This document shows, piece after piece, positions 46,402 through 55,017 of a stretch of DNA of 64,000 nt. Within the stretch, counting starts at the first letter, position 1, and each line of letters opens with the position of its first letter. Source of the DNA: an uncultured Porphyromonadaceae bacterium (lineage in GTDB: Bacteria > Bacteroidota > Bacteroidia > Bacteroidales > Muribaculaceae); assembly GCA_902461565.1 (NCBI GenBank), contig CABPYL010000002.1:62001-126000 (forward strand). The letters run 5' to 3'. Both the position numbers and the translations under genes were made by a program. A model generated the notes under the pieces. It did no database searches and was not told where the DNA came from. It saw only the letters and a list, made by a program, of their open reading frames with translations.

Positions 46402-47178
46402 ATGAAAAATATTATAACGTCATTATTATTTGTTATCCTGTCTTTACCATCGTTTGCCCTGACACTCGGACAGCAGGCTGATTCGGCATATAATGCCGAA
46501 AACTATCCTGAGGCAATTTCATTGTACAAACAGTCGATCGAGCGAGAAGGTCGTTCAGACGATATATATTATAATCTTGGAAATGCATATTACCGCGCCG
46601 ACAAGCCTGGTATGGCGGTGCTGAACTATGAACGCGCGTTGCGACTCAACCCTACAAACGAAGATGCCCGAACGAATCTTGAGTTTGTGCGCAGTCGCAT
46701 ACAGGACCGCCCCGAGGACGATACCGCGTTCCTGGCGTCGATACATCATTCAATTGTCAGCGCCATGACTGCCAACGCCTGGGCATGGACGGCTTTCGCT
46801 ATTTTTGTATTGCTCACAGGTGCGATAGCACTGTATATATTTTCCACTAACATAACCTTGCGCAAGGTCGGTTTCTTCGGAGGTATAACTTTGATATTGA
46901 TTCTGCTGTATGCGCTCATAGTGGCTTCCGACAGTACGAGCCGTGCGACATCCCACGAATCGGCAGTCGTTATAGCTCCAAGCACTCAGCTGACTTCAGC
47001 TCCGCGTGCTTCTCACGGCGGTTCTGACAAAGTAGTGACAATCCACGAGGGAACGGTTGTGGAACTTGTCGATTCTGTTGACACTCCCGACGACCCGCAG
47101 TCGCCGAAATGGTATAACGTAAAGATTAACAACAATACAAAGGCCTGGCTACGAGCGAGCGACGTGGAACGAATCTGA
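46402..47178 (+). CDS. batE: BatE, TPR and SH3-like protein
   Basis: 258 residues. Signal peptide, then TPR repeats (QADSAYNAENYPEAISLYKQ and NLGNAYYRADKPGMAVLNYE), two membrane helices (about 123-143 and 153-171) and a C-terminal SH3-like domain (VVTIHEGTVVEL to the end). ATG 46402 is chosen; the in-frame ATG at 46273 lies within batD and precedes a non-homologous stretch. Last gene of the operon; the AT-rich hairpin at 47194-47221 may terminate it. Confidence 0.9.
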   Translation: MKNIITSLLFVILSLPSFALTLGQQADSAYNAENYPEAISLYKQSIEREGRSDDIYYNLGNAYYRADKPGMAVLNYERALRLNPTNEDARTNLEFVRSRIQDRPEDDTAFLASIHHSIVSAMTANAWAWTAFAIFVLLTGAIALYIFSTNITLRKVGFFGGITLILILLYALIVASDSTSRATSHESAVVIAPSTQLTSAPRASHGGSDKVVTIHEGTVVELVDSVDTPDDPQSPKWYNVKINNNTKAWLRASDVERI

Positions 47179-47193
47179 CATTTGCAAACAACA

Positions 47194-47221
47194 ATATGTT
47201 ATAGAACATATAATATTTTTT
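47194..47221 (+). terminator. Possible weak terminator of the Bat operon
   Basis: ATATGTT and AACATAT arms around a 4-base loop, followed by a T-run. The stem is short and AT-rich. Confidence 0.4.
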
Positions 47222-47313
47222 GACAAAATGTTTGCTGAAATGAAAAATAGAAACTAATTTAGAGCCTACAAAACAAACAATAGAATCATTAACCCTAAAG
47301 CGACCCCAATATT

Positions 47314-47571
47314 ATGACAAAGACAATCACCTTTAACGAGTTACGCCGACTCAAAGACCGTCTGCCCGACGGATCGATGCACCAGATTGCAGACAGGTTG
47401 AACACCACTGTTCAGACCGTGCGCAATTATTTCGGCGGAACTAACTACGATTTCGGCAAGAACTGTGGTGTACATATCGAACCGGGTCCCGACGGCGGTA
47501 TAGTCGTACTTGATGACAGCACTATCTACGACATGGCTGTCGAAATTCTTCAGCAGCAGGAAGCTGAATAA
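47314..47571 (+). CDS. Small helix-turn-helix DNA-binding protein conserved in Bacteroidales
   Basis: 85 residues: FNELRRLKDRLPDGSMHQIA, then a recognition-helix-like TVQTVRNYFGGTNY and a C-terminal segment IEPGPDGGIVVLDD. This family is widespread in Bacteroidales as a short putative DNA-binding protein with no assigned function. No ribosome-binding site is evident. It is a single gene, followed by a hairpin. Confidence 0.8.
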   Translation: MTKTITFNELRRLKDRLPDGSMHQIADRLNTTVQTVRNYFGGTNYDFGKNCGVHIEPGPDGGIVVLDDSTIYDMAVEILQQQEAE

Positions 47572-47593
47572 CCTGTAGGGATTGAAGAAACTG

Positions 47594-47622
47594 CAAAGGA
47601 CGCGGAACTTCTGCGTCCTTTG
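47594..47622 (+). terminator. Hairpin after the small HTH gene
   Basis: Perfect 10-bp arms CAAAGGACGC and GCGTCCTTTG around a 9-base loop, 22 bp after the stop. Only a short, interrupted T-run follows. Confidence 0.55.
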
Positions 47623-47662
47623 TTGGTTTAAAACATAAAACAAACGTATAACTATAGAGTAA

Positions 47663-48775
47663 ATGTCGCGCTACATAACGGTTGCCATACATACATATGA
47701 GAAGGCTCTGGCTCTTCGTTCTCTATTAGAGGGTGAAGGTATTACAGTGGAGCTGAACAACGTTAACCTTGAAGTGCCTGGGTTTTCGTCGGGAGTACGT
47801 GTCCGCATTCCGGAGACTGATCTGCCACTTGCGCTGCGTATTATAGAGAATAAGGAACTATTCAGGACTAATCCCCTGCAGGATGGAGAGGCAAAACGCA
47901 CTATTCTTGTGCCGGTGGATTTTAGCGAGCGTTCTTTCGGGGCGGCCTGTATAGCAGCACACATTGCCTCGCGCAAGAATGAATCCTTGACCTTCCTGTA
48001 TAGCTATATAGATCCGTATATTGCCGGTAATGTGCAATTTACGGATAATCTTACATACGAGATAGGCGAGAGCGGCGCACGTGAACAAATGGTGAACAAT
48101 GCCAAGCGACTGATGGATAATTTCCGCGATCGTTTCCGCTCAGCCATGAAGAAGGGCGAGGTACCTGTTGTTAAGCTGAGTCAGATGGTTGTTGAGGGCG
48201 TGCCGGAAGATTCGATTATCGATTACGCGAAGGAGAAACTTCCTTCGCTGATTGTAATGGGAACGCGTGCAGCCGACCAGAAGGATGCTGACATGATTGG
48301 CAGCGTTACAGCCGAAGTGCTGGACGAGGGGCGCTTCACGGTACTCACGATTCCGGAACCTGCTGAAATGGAGAAAACATTTACCCCTGGCAACATTCTC
48401 TTCCTTAGCAATCTTGATCAGGACGATATTTTAGCGATGGACACAATGTACCGTCTTTTCTCGCCGGCCGATGCAAAGGTTACAATTGTTCATATCCCAC
48501 GGAAAAACCGTTTCTCGCTGTCGTCGGCCGATAAGGCAATTCGGCGCCTCAGTGAATATTGCACTGCCAATTTCACCAATTTCCACTTTGTAACCGTGCC
48601 CGTGCGAAACGAGGACAGTGAGAAAGAATTTGCGGTGCTGAACCAGAAATATAACTATGATCTTGTTGTAGTGCCTAACCGGCGGAAGAATGCGTTCAGC
48701 AGGTTGTTCAATCCCGGACTTGCACATAAGCTTCTGTTCAGCTCGGATATCCCGATGCTTGTAATCCCTGTGTAA
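47663..48775 (+). CDS. DUF2007 plus universal stress protein fusion
   Basis: 370 residues in three parts. Residues 1-70 are a DUF2007-like domain (YEKALALRSLLEGEGITVEL). Residues 77-228 are a UspA-type domain (RTILVPVDFSERSFGAA ... LIVMGTRAAD). Residues 237-370 form a second, degenerate Usp-like fold with FLSNLDQDDILAMDT and a terminal VPNRRKN motif. The ATP-binding GxxGS signature of canonical UspA is not obvious. The role is probably stress-related signalling, but there is no direct evidence. Confidence 0.75.
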   Translation: MSRYITVAIHTYEKALALRSLLEGEGITVELNNVNLEVPGFSSGVRVRIPETDLPLALRIIENKELFRTNPLQDGEAKRTILVPVDFSERSFGAACIAAHIASRKNESLTFLYSYIDPYIAGNVQFTDNLTYEIGESGAREQMVNNAKRLMDNFRDRFRSAMKKGEVPVVKLSQMVVEGVPEDSIIDYAKEKLPSLIVMGTRAADQKDADMIGSVTAEVLDEGRFTVLTIPEPAEMEKTFTPGNILFLSNLDQDDILAMDTMYRLFSPADAKVTIVHIPRKNRFSLSSADKAIRRLSEYCTANFTNFHFVTVPVRNEDSEKEFAVLNQKYNYDLVVVPNRRKNAFSRLFNPGLAHKLLFSSDIPMLVIPV

Positions 48776-48785
48776 GGTATATAGA

Positions 48786-48829
48786 TATGCAGCAAGCCGA
48801 TTCCGCCAGGGGAACCGGCTTGCTGCATA
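48786..48829. terminator. Bidirectional stem-loop between convergent genes
   Basis: Perfect 14-bp arms at 48786-48799 and 48816-48829, located between the Usp gene stop and the epimerase stop. No T-run follows. Confidence 0.6.
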
Positions 48830-48840
48830 TAGGCATGAAC

Positions 48841-49977
48841 TCAGACGTTGATCGGCACAACGCCAATACCGCTGCGGTCGGGAATTATGACTTTGCCGTC
48901 GTTGATTTTTATGCCGTCGAAAATATCGTTTGCGATAAGGAGGTTGCCATCCAGATCTGCCCAGTCGACCATAGGCGACAGCTGTGCGGCCGCAGTTACG
49001 GCACAAGACGTCTCGGTCATACAGCCGAGCATTACTTTCATGCCGAGTGCACGGGCGAGGACAGCCATCTTGTATGCTTCGTGCATACCGGTACTTTTCA
49101 TGAGTTTGATATTGATGCCGTCGTATGCGCCAGCGGCACGTTTTACGTCTGGAAGACGCTGCAAGAACTCGTCGGCGATAATCGGAAGTGGCGAACGCTC
49201 GCGAAGCCATGCGGTATCGTCGATGGCGGCTTTGTCCATTGGCTGTTCTACAAACAGGCAGTTACGTTCGGCAAGCCAATGGCACATTTCCAAGGCTTTT
49301 TCTTTGTTATTCCAACCCTGATTTGCATCAACGCAGATAGGTACATCCGAATGGCGTCGGAAGGCTTCTACAATTTCTTTGTCGTGATCCAGACCCATCT
49401 TGATTTTAATAACCTTGAAAGGAGATGTCTCTTCAATTTTTTTTCGCATTTCATCGGGGTTAGCGTCATAGCTAATGGTAAACGATGTATTAGGCGTATT
49501 TTCCGGATTCAACCCCCAGATTCGGTACCAGGGCTGGTTCATTATTTTGCCTAAAAGATCGTGGAGAGCAATATCTACAGAGGCTTTGGCTGCACGGTTG
49601 TTTGGTGCCACAGACTCCATATATTCATGAATATCTTCTATACGGAACGGATCTGAAAACTGCGACAAATCCAGTTTGGAAAGAAATTCGGTTACCGAGG
49701 CAACATTCTCGCCAAGATACGGCGGCATGGATGCCTCACCGTAGCCTATGATTCCGTCGTATTCCAACTGCACCTGCACGCCCGGCGTGCAGGTGCGCTG
49801 CGAACGGGCCAGATTGAAGGAATGGCGGAGTTTGAGTTCGTATGGTTTGAAACTTAGGTTGAGGCGTCCCGAGCGGCCGATCTTTTTTGTGGGGCTGTCG
49901 AGCGCAGACATGGAAACAGGACTTGCAGCAATAAGAGCGCCAAGCATACTTGTCTTTATGAAATTTCGGCGGTTCAT
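48841..49977 (-). CDS. Dipeptide (L-Ala-D/L-Glu) epimerase, Tat-exported
   Basis: 378 residues of the enolase superfamily. A twin-arginine-like signal is at the N-terminus (NRRNFIK, hydrophobic stretch, SPVSMSA). Catalytic lysines are in KVIKIKMG and INIKLMKSTG; metal ligands are in CVDANQGW, VEQPM and IADE. The DLDG motif near the C-terminus marks dipeptide epimerases. The neighbouring NlpC/P60 peptidase and transglutaminase fit peptidoglycan-peptide recycling, in which murein-derived L-Ala-D-Glu becomes L-Ala-L-Glu. E. coli YcjG is cytosolic; export here would place the reaction in the periplasm. Confidence 0.85.
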   Translation of the reverse strand: MNRRNFIKTSMLGALIAASPVSMSALDSPTKKIGRSGRLNLSFKPYELKLRHSFNLARSQRTCTPGVQVQLEYDGIIGYGEASMPPYLGENVASVTEFLSKLDLSQFSDPFRIEDIHEYMESVAPNNRAAKASVDIALHDLLGKIMNQPWYRIWGLNPENTPNTSFTISYDANPDEMRKKIEETSPFKVIKIKMGLDHDKEIVEAFRRHSDVPICVDANQGWNNKEKALEMCHWLAERNCLFVEQPMDKAAIDDTAWLRERSPLPIIADEFLQRLPDVKRAAGAYDGINIKLMKSTGMHEAYKMAVLARALGMKVMLGCMTETSCAVTAAAQLSPMVDWADLDGNLLIANDIFDGIKINDGKVIIPDRSGIGVVPINV

Positions 49978-49997
49978 ATAATTGTGTGGAATTATAA

Positions 49998-51179
49998 TTA
50001 TCTGTTAAAATACCAGGGATGATTACGGGCACGTGTAATGCCTTCTGTTTCTTCCATGCCGTTTATGCGTACAGCATGGAGGAACGGTGTGGTGAGATAG
50101 CTTTCGGATTCGGGATCCACGCTGTTTCGTTTTACACGTCCGGAGGAATGGACATAGTTTCCTTCGTGGTCGTAGATAGCGACATGAGTAACTTTGCCAG
50201 TTTTTGCATTACCGAAGAAAAGAAGATCGCCGGGGCGGCAACGGCGCCAGTCTTTGGCCTCGATACGGGTTCCTGTCTTGGCCTGCTGCGAGGCATCGCG
50301 CATAAGAATTATGCCGTTGGCAAAATAGCTCACTTTTGCCAGGCCCGAGCAGTCCAAGCACTTCGTGGAAGTTCCCCCCCAAAGATAGGGAGTGCCTTCG
50401 AGCGAATAAGCAGTATCGAGTATTTTGTCGGAATTGAAATTCTGAGCAGCCCATTCCTCAACAGGTTTAAGAGCATGAGTATTCACATATCCCGTGCGAC
50501 CGTCGGGCAGCTCGATTTCAAGACGGTCATTATCAACATGGGGTGCTGTTGCCGGAATACCGACAATACAACCATTGACAAGGTCGCTGATAACATCTCT
50601 TGGACTGGTGGCTGTCGCGGATTTGTACACTCGCACCTGATCAAGAGAGGTAACGATAAACCGTTTGGAGGTCCGCCAGTCTTTAAGTTCATCAGCTGTC
50701 TTGGGAACCACAGATGATGTCGGGAGCCAGGCGATATATCCGTCGGGACATTGTACACGCCACCATTCCTTAGCTTTCTGGAGAACACGCAGCGGTGTTC
50801 CCATCAGAGCCTGTGTTGCCATCTCGGCTGCATGAGCGCCACTAGTGCGTAGACTTGCAACAGAAAGGCGGACCTGTGCCCATTCGTCGTATGGAAGCAC
50901 TGTCAGACTGTCGGCAAAATCGATATCGGCGATGTTCATGCGTTCTATTACGGCCTTGCGAGCAAGCGAATCACTTACAGCGCCAGATAGAACCAGCATA
51001 CCGTCGGGGTTATTGAAGGCTTTCACCTCGAATACGGCCTGACGTTTGTCGGGCGCATAGTCGTTTTTTATGTTGCCGATAATGTCGTTGGCTTTGTTGA
51101 GCGCGTTGACAGAGGATTGCCCAATGGCGCTCCATCCGGCTGCAATAAGACAGAGTACAAGTATGGAATGTCGTTTCAT
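49998..51179 (-). CDS. NlpC/P60 peptidase with SH3-like domains
   Basis: 393 residues. Signal peptide (1-20), bacterial SH3-like domains (about 105-250) and an NlpC/P60 domain with the cysteine in KCLDCSGLAK and the histidine in VTHVAIYDHEG. The layout resembles YkfC-type gamma-D-Glu-L-diamino acid endopeptidases. It lies 20 bp upstream of the epimerase gene, and the enzyme products may be sequential. Confidence 0.9.
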   Translation of the reverse strand: MKRHSILVLCLIAAGWSAIGQSSVNALNKANDIIGNIKNDYAPDKRQAVFEVKAFNNPDGMLVLSGAVSDSLARKAVIERMNIADIDFADSLTVLPYDEWAQVRLSVASLRTSGAHAAEMATQALMGTPLRVLQKAKEWWRVQCPDGYIAWLPTSSVVPKTADELKDWRTSKRFIVTSLDQVRVYKSATATSPRDVISDLVNGCIVGIPATAPHVDNDRLEIELPDGRTGYVNTHALKPVEEWAAQNFNSDKILDTAYSLEGTPYLWGGTSTKCLDCSGLAKVSYFANGIILMRDASQQAKTGTRIEAKDWRRCRPGDLLFFGNAKTGKVTHVAIYDHEGNYVHSSGRVKRNSVDPESESYLTTPFLHAVRINGMEETEGITRARNHPWYFNR

Positions 51180-52567
51180 TGTAACGGTTCTTCGATTGGT
51201 TCAGATGTTATTACTTCAAGATTGTAGTTCCATGCAGGGTAGAAGAGATTGCCTTTGGAGCATTCTACTTCACCAACCTGGAAATCTACTGTTTCACTTC
51301 TCACGAAATTTTTGGCCGGGAAGAATGGCTGTCCCACGTTTTTGTTGGCCGCGAGCCTGTGCGAATCCATGCCGTGTGAATAGAAGTGTTCGATTTCGTC
51401 GTTCCCGGAATTGCTGTATCGTCCGAAAGAAACATCAACTGGCATCCACCCCACTCCTTCGAAGTACACTTCTGCCCAATCGTGCAGGTTTACTTCTCCG
51501 GGGTGCAGCATCCAGCCGCTCTCCCAACGTGCGGGTATTCCGAGTGTGCGCATCAGCGAAATGTACAACAGCGAAACCTGACCGCAGTCGCCGTGGCCTT
51601 CGTCAAGAACATATTGAGGGATACAGTCGATTGTACTGTATTCTCGTGCGCCTGCCCAGGGATAGTGCTTTATTATATAGTCGTAAACCTTTTCGCTGCA
51701 CAGGAACGGATTGTTTTCGTCTCCTACGATTTTTTTTGCTAAAGAATCCATGCGGATGATATGACGATTGTCGAAAGCCGTGTACCGCTTGTAAAGCTGG
51801 CTGTTTTTGTCGTATGGCTTAAGAGACTTTACTATCTCATCAGGACTTTTATAGGCTCCCGAAGTTACGAATTGACCGACATATTCAAAATGTGCTGTAT
51901 CTCCTACTGCGGGAGCGGGAACACGGAAACAGATGCTGTTGTGCTCCGATTTGCCGTCAGAAAGTACATATTCGGCCGGCTCGGCATTGAGAATCCGCAC
52001 ATCGCGCTGCCGCAAACATTCTTCGTTGTCAAATGGTACAGGCATCCATACGGTGATAGTATCGTCGGAAATGACATCGTTGCCAGGAACATCAACCGTG
52101 AAACGGTATGTAACACGATGGCTTAGGCCGCGTTGATTCGTACCTTTGTAATACGATAGCACTGAATCCACATACGAGATTCTTTGAGGCGATGCCGATG
52201 CCCCGCGCGGTTTTACTCCTCCGTTGTAATCCGGATTCAGAAGATTGATGTTGCGGGGCGATTTGCGGAAGAAGCGCTGTTCTCCGTTGATCGTATCAAC
52301 CTCCACATAGCGCATCGCTATAAAACGGTCGATGTCGGCATCGGTTACTTCAGGATGATTCTCTCTAATCGCATCAAGCAGCTGCTGGCGAGATAGCCGG
52401 AAGTCGGATTCGATGCGTTTTTGTATAGCCGTAGCGGAATCAGTCTCAAGCCACGCCGGACCTTCCACCTGCCTGTACATCTTGTCGGCCTCGGTCTTTA
52501 TGAGATAAGCGCCGGCTGCACCTACCCCAAGAGCGAATATGAGTATTATTGCTTTTTTCGTTGTCAT
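51176..52567 (-). CDS. Transglutaminase-like domain protein, envelope-anchored
   Basis: 463 residues. One N-terminal membrane or signal segment (AIILIFALGVGAAGAYLI). The transglutaminase-like catalytic set is Cys in GHGDCGQVS, His in NLHDWAEVYFEGVGW and Asp in PVDVSF. Domains of this kind in exported proteins usually act as cysteine peptidases. The start ATG 52567 is chosen; an in-frame start at 52639 lies within the neighbouring Mfa2-like gene. The stop overlaps the NlpC/P60 start by 4 bp, completing a three-gene murein-recycling-like unit. Confidence 0.85.
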   Translation of the reverse strand: MTTKKAIILIFALGVGAAGAYLIKTEADKMYRQVEGPAWLETDSATAIQKRIESDFRLSRQQLLDAIRENHPEVTDADIDRFIAMRYVEVDTINGEQRFFRKSPRNINLLNPDYNGGVKPRGASASPQRISYVDSVLSYYKGTNQRGLSHRVTYRFTVDVPGNDVISDDTITVWMPVPFDNEECLRQRDVRILNAEPAEYVLSDGKSEHNSICFRVPAPAVGDTAHFEYVGQFVTSGAYKSPDEIVKSLKPYDKNSQLYKRYTAFDNRHIIRMDSLAKKIVGDENNPFLCSEKVYDYIIKHYPWAGAREYSTIDCIPQYVLDEGHGDCGQVSLLYISLMRTLGIPARWESGWMLHPGEVNLHDWAEVYFEGVGWMPVDVSFGRYSNSGNDEIEHFYSHGMDSHRLAANKNVGQPFFPAKNFVRSETVDFQVGEVECSKGNLFYPAWNYNLEVITSEPIEEPLQ

Positions 52568-52635
52568 GGATTCTGAAAGATTTATTACAAATTTACGAAT
52601 TATTTGCCATTTAAAAGTCTCGTTGTTCAGAAAAA

Positions 52636-53658
52636 TCATGATTCCGGCGTCAATGTGCCCAAATCTATATTGATTTCGCCGTCGAAGGACGAATCAATAG
52701 TCATGCCGCCGTCTATGGCTGCTGTGAGGAATCTACCTCGTATTATTGCATTCATCCCTTGTTGTACAGGTATTATTATGTAGTCGCGGGCAAGCACTTC
52801 ATTTGCTTGATTCAGAATTTCAACAAAAGCAGCTGTCGGGATGATTTCTGAGTTGGCACACAGGCAGTAATCGAAAGCTAATTCAAGTTCAAAACCTTGG
52901 TAATCAGACAAATCAGGGAGGGTAGTGCAATATTCTATCTCTGCGGTGAGTTCTTTGCGAATTCCATCGATGCAATTGTATCCCAGAGCAATGAAGTCGG
53001 CGTACCGCACGCGCGCTTTAAATTGTGTTGATTGCATACTGCCGTCTGCGAGTCGGCGCTGAAACGATTGTACATCCGTAGCGATGAGTTGATATCGGCC
53101 GACGGGTCTGAACAGGTCTATCGAGACATCAACGCTTGCACCTTTCGTATCAGAGTATTGCCTTAGGTCTATCTCGGCATTGCCGGTGAATGTATCTTTG
53201 GCATTGTTGCATGCCGTATATTCTCCCTTATATTTTACCGGATACAGGGTAGTTGTATCATAGAATAAATCAGACAGGATATCCTTTTCTGAAACATAAT
53301 CGCTCCAGATAACTATATAGTATTTTCTGGCGTGTAGCCGCATGGATATGTGTTGACTGAAATTTGTGGCGCTGAGATTGGATTCGTAAAGAACGCTTCG
53401 GCGTACAACAGATCTGTCAGCTGCATCGATAGCTTCTATAATGAATCTGTGAATGTGCCCCGAGGCTGGAGATACATTCTCGCGAGTTCCTGGTAAGTTT
53501 ATATCGAGGTTGATTTTTACCGTTAGGGCTACATCAGTCGGGTCTATGCCAATTTCTCCGTCTTCGGTAAGGTGTGGTTCTTCGTGAAGGACACATCCGG
53601 ACAATAACATGACCAACAATATTAATGAGGCGATGAAATATGTGTGCGGATTGTTCAT
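52636..53658 (-). CDS. Mfa2/FimB-like lipoprotein
   Basis: 340 residues with lipobox LLSGC (Cys22). The order of beta-rich segments, with VRRSVLYESNLSATNF and DVSIDLFRPVGRYQLIATDV, resembles Mfa2/FimB-type fimbrial anchor or accessory proteins of Bacteroidales. No fimbrillin gene is adjacent. The start ATG gives a 4-bp overlap with the DUF3575 gene. Confidence 0.65.
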   Translation of the reverse strand: MNNPHTYFIASLILLVMLLSGCVLHEEPHLTEDGEIGIDPTDVALTVKINLDINLPGTRENVSPASGHIHRFIIEAIDAADRSVVRRSVLYESNLSATNFSQHISMRLHARKYYIVIWSDYVSEKDILSDLFYDTTTLYPVKYKGEYTACNNAKDTFTGNAEIDLRQYSDTKGASVDVSIDLFRPVGRYQLIATDVQSFQRRLADGSMQSTQFKARVRYADFIALGYNCIDGIRKELTAEIEYCTTLPDLSDYQGFELELAFDYCLCANSEIIPTAAFVEILNQANEVLARDYIIIPVQQGMNAIIRGRFLTAAIDGGMTIDSSFDGEINIDLGTLTPES

Positions 53659-54248
53659 TTGCCAAATATATAACAAAGGTTGACACCTACCTGTGTCGGT
53701 CCGAAATAATTGAGGGTCTTGCGGTCCTTTAGGGCGCCATTGTCAATGTTGTAGTACCGGTTGTATCTGGAGTTGGCATATCCGGCAGATATAGAGAACT
53801 CCATATGCCATTTGGAGGAAAGCCTGAGCGCATATGTATAGTTGAGAGATATACAGAGCAAGGGACGTCGGTAATCTTGATAGCGGTAGTCGCCGATGCG
53901 TAAGTTATAGAAATACATACCGGTGTCAATGCCTGCGGCGTGGCTTTGACCAGGCTTTTGGAACCAATATAAAATACGGGGCTGGGTGCCGAGAACCCTG
54001 AGACCGAGATCCCGCTTCCAGTTCCAGAAACTCCACATTATCGGGATATCAAGGGTGATATGCTCTGATAAACCAATACTGAAATCGAAGTTAGGGATAG
54101 CAATGGCATCATATGCTATGTTGGTCTTTATAGTCATGTAACGCCGAGATGATTCTTCCTCTTCCGCATTGGCTAGCGTGGAGAGGTTGAATGTGCATAA
54201 CATGAGAAATGCTTTTGCAACGCGGCGATTATTCAAGAACCTGAACAC
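53655..54248 (-). CDS. DUF3575 outer-membrane-like protein
   Basis: 197 residues. GTG start with a signal peptide ending TLANA. The rest is a small beta-barrel-like pattern (YMTIKTNIAYDAIAIPNFDF, ILYWFQKPGQ, terminal aromatic LCYIFGK). The family DUF3575 usually accompanies Mfa-type fimbrial clusters. No ATG lies upstream in frame; an internal ATG at 54200 would leave too short a signal peptide. Confidence 0.75.
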   Translation of the reverse strand: MFRFLNNRRVAKAFLMLCTFNLSTLANAEEEESSRRYMTIKTNIAYDAIAIPNFDFSIGLSEHITLDIPIMWSFWNWKRDLGLRVLGTQPRILYWFQKPGQSHAAGIDTGMYFYNLRIGDYRYQDYRRPLLCISLNYTYALRLSSKWHMEFSISAGYANSRYNRYYNIDNGALKDRKTLNYFGPTQVGVNLCYIFGK

Positions 54249-54353
54249 ATCACAAAAGTAAGATAAATAATTGAATAAACAGTCCGTTCGCCGATAAATT
54301 TATCAAGAATATTTTTTGTGGCAACCTGGACGAATAAGTGTACTAAGGAGTAT

Positions 54354-54959
54354 CTATTTATCGGTAGCCGGCACGAATGTTTCAAAACTATTGTCGGTAT
54401 AGAGTACTATTATGGATGCTATTTTTTTTGGAGATTCTTGTACACTTACCGATTTGTGGATAATATCCGCGACATTAGTAGTCTCAGGTGCAGATTCCTC
54501 TTTTGGGGGGACACATTGTTTACCGGGAGTAGAGAAAAGGTTGAAATTGCCAAAAACTTGTCCCGTTTTGCTTTCTGACATGGCTCGCTCATTATTCGAT
54601 GTTATTTTTTCGAAATTTTTGCCTGTCGGATTATCCTGTACAATATTTTGCTTATCAGTAGGTTGGAAAGCATCTGGGTCTGAAAATGTACTGTCTTGAG
54701 GCTCTGAGATTTCAATATTTGGAATTTGCAACATATCACCTCGGCCAAATAGCAGCCATTCGATGCTTAGATGTGGAAAAGCAACGTTTAATTTCTCGAG
54801 AACCTGATTATTCAAAGACTTGTTACGCCCGTGGAGCATCTGTGAAAGGCTGGGGCGGGGGATACCGGCTTTGTCGGCGAATTGTGAACTCGTTAATCCG
54901 CTGGAAATAATAAATTTAGTTAGCCTCTCGATTATCGGGCTCTTTTCAGATTCTTCCAT
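54354..54959 (-). CDS. XRE-family transcriptional regulator
   Basis: 201 residues. An N-terminal HTH (IIERLTKFIISSGLTSSQFA, DKAGIPRPSLSQMLHGRNKS) is followed by a polar, low-complexity region and a short C-terminal segment (ASIIVLYTDNSFETFVP). ATG 54959 is chosen over 55016 because the promoter lies at 54986-55017. The C-terminus has no ligand-binding domain I recognise. It is co-oriented with the DUF3575/Mfa2-like genes. Confidence 0.85.
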   Translation of the reverse strand: MEESEKSPIIERLTKFIISSGLTSSQFADKAGIPRPSLSQMLHGRNKSLNNQVLEKLNVAFPHLSIEWLLFGRGDMLQIPNIEISEPQDSTFSDPDAFQPTDKQNIVQDNPTGKNFEKITSNNERAMSESKTGQVFGNFNLFSTPGKQCVPPKEESAPETTNVADIIHKSVSVQESPKKIASIIVLYTDNSFETFVPATDK

Positions 54960-54985
54960 AGTTTCAATTTGACAATTTGATTTTG

Positions 54986-55017
54986 CAAATGTAAAAACTA
55001 TTGATGAAAAATACAAA
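54986..55017 (-). promoter_or_regulatory. Promoter of the XRE regulator
   Basis: TTTG (55017-55014), 20-bp spacer, TACATTTG (54993-54986). The predicted leader is about 20 nt. Confidence 0.7.

Noticed and set aside
54253..54260. TACTTTTG box before the DUF3575 gene
   Set aside because: Transcription would begin on the GTG start codon and no -33 element is present, so it is probably chance.
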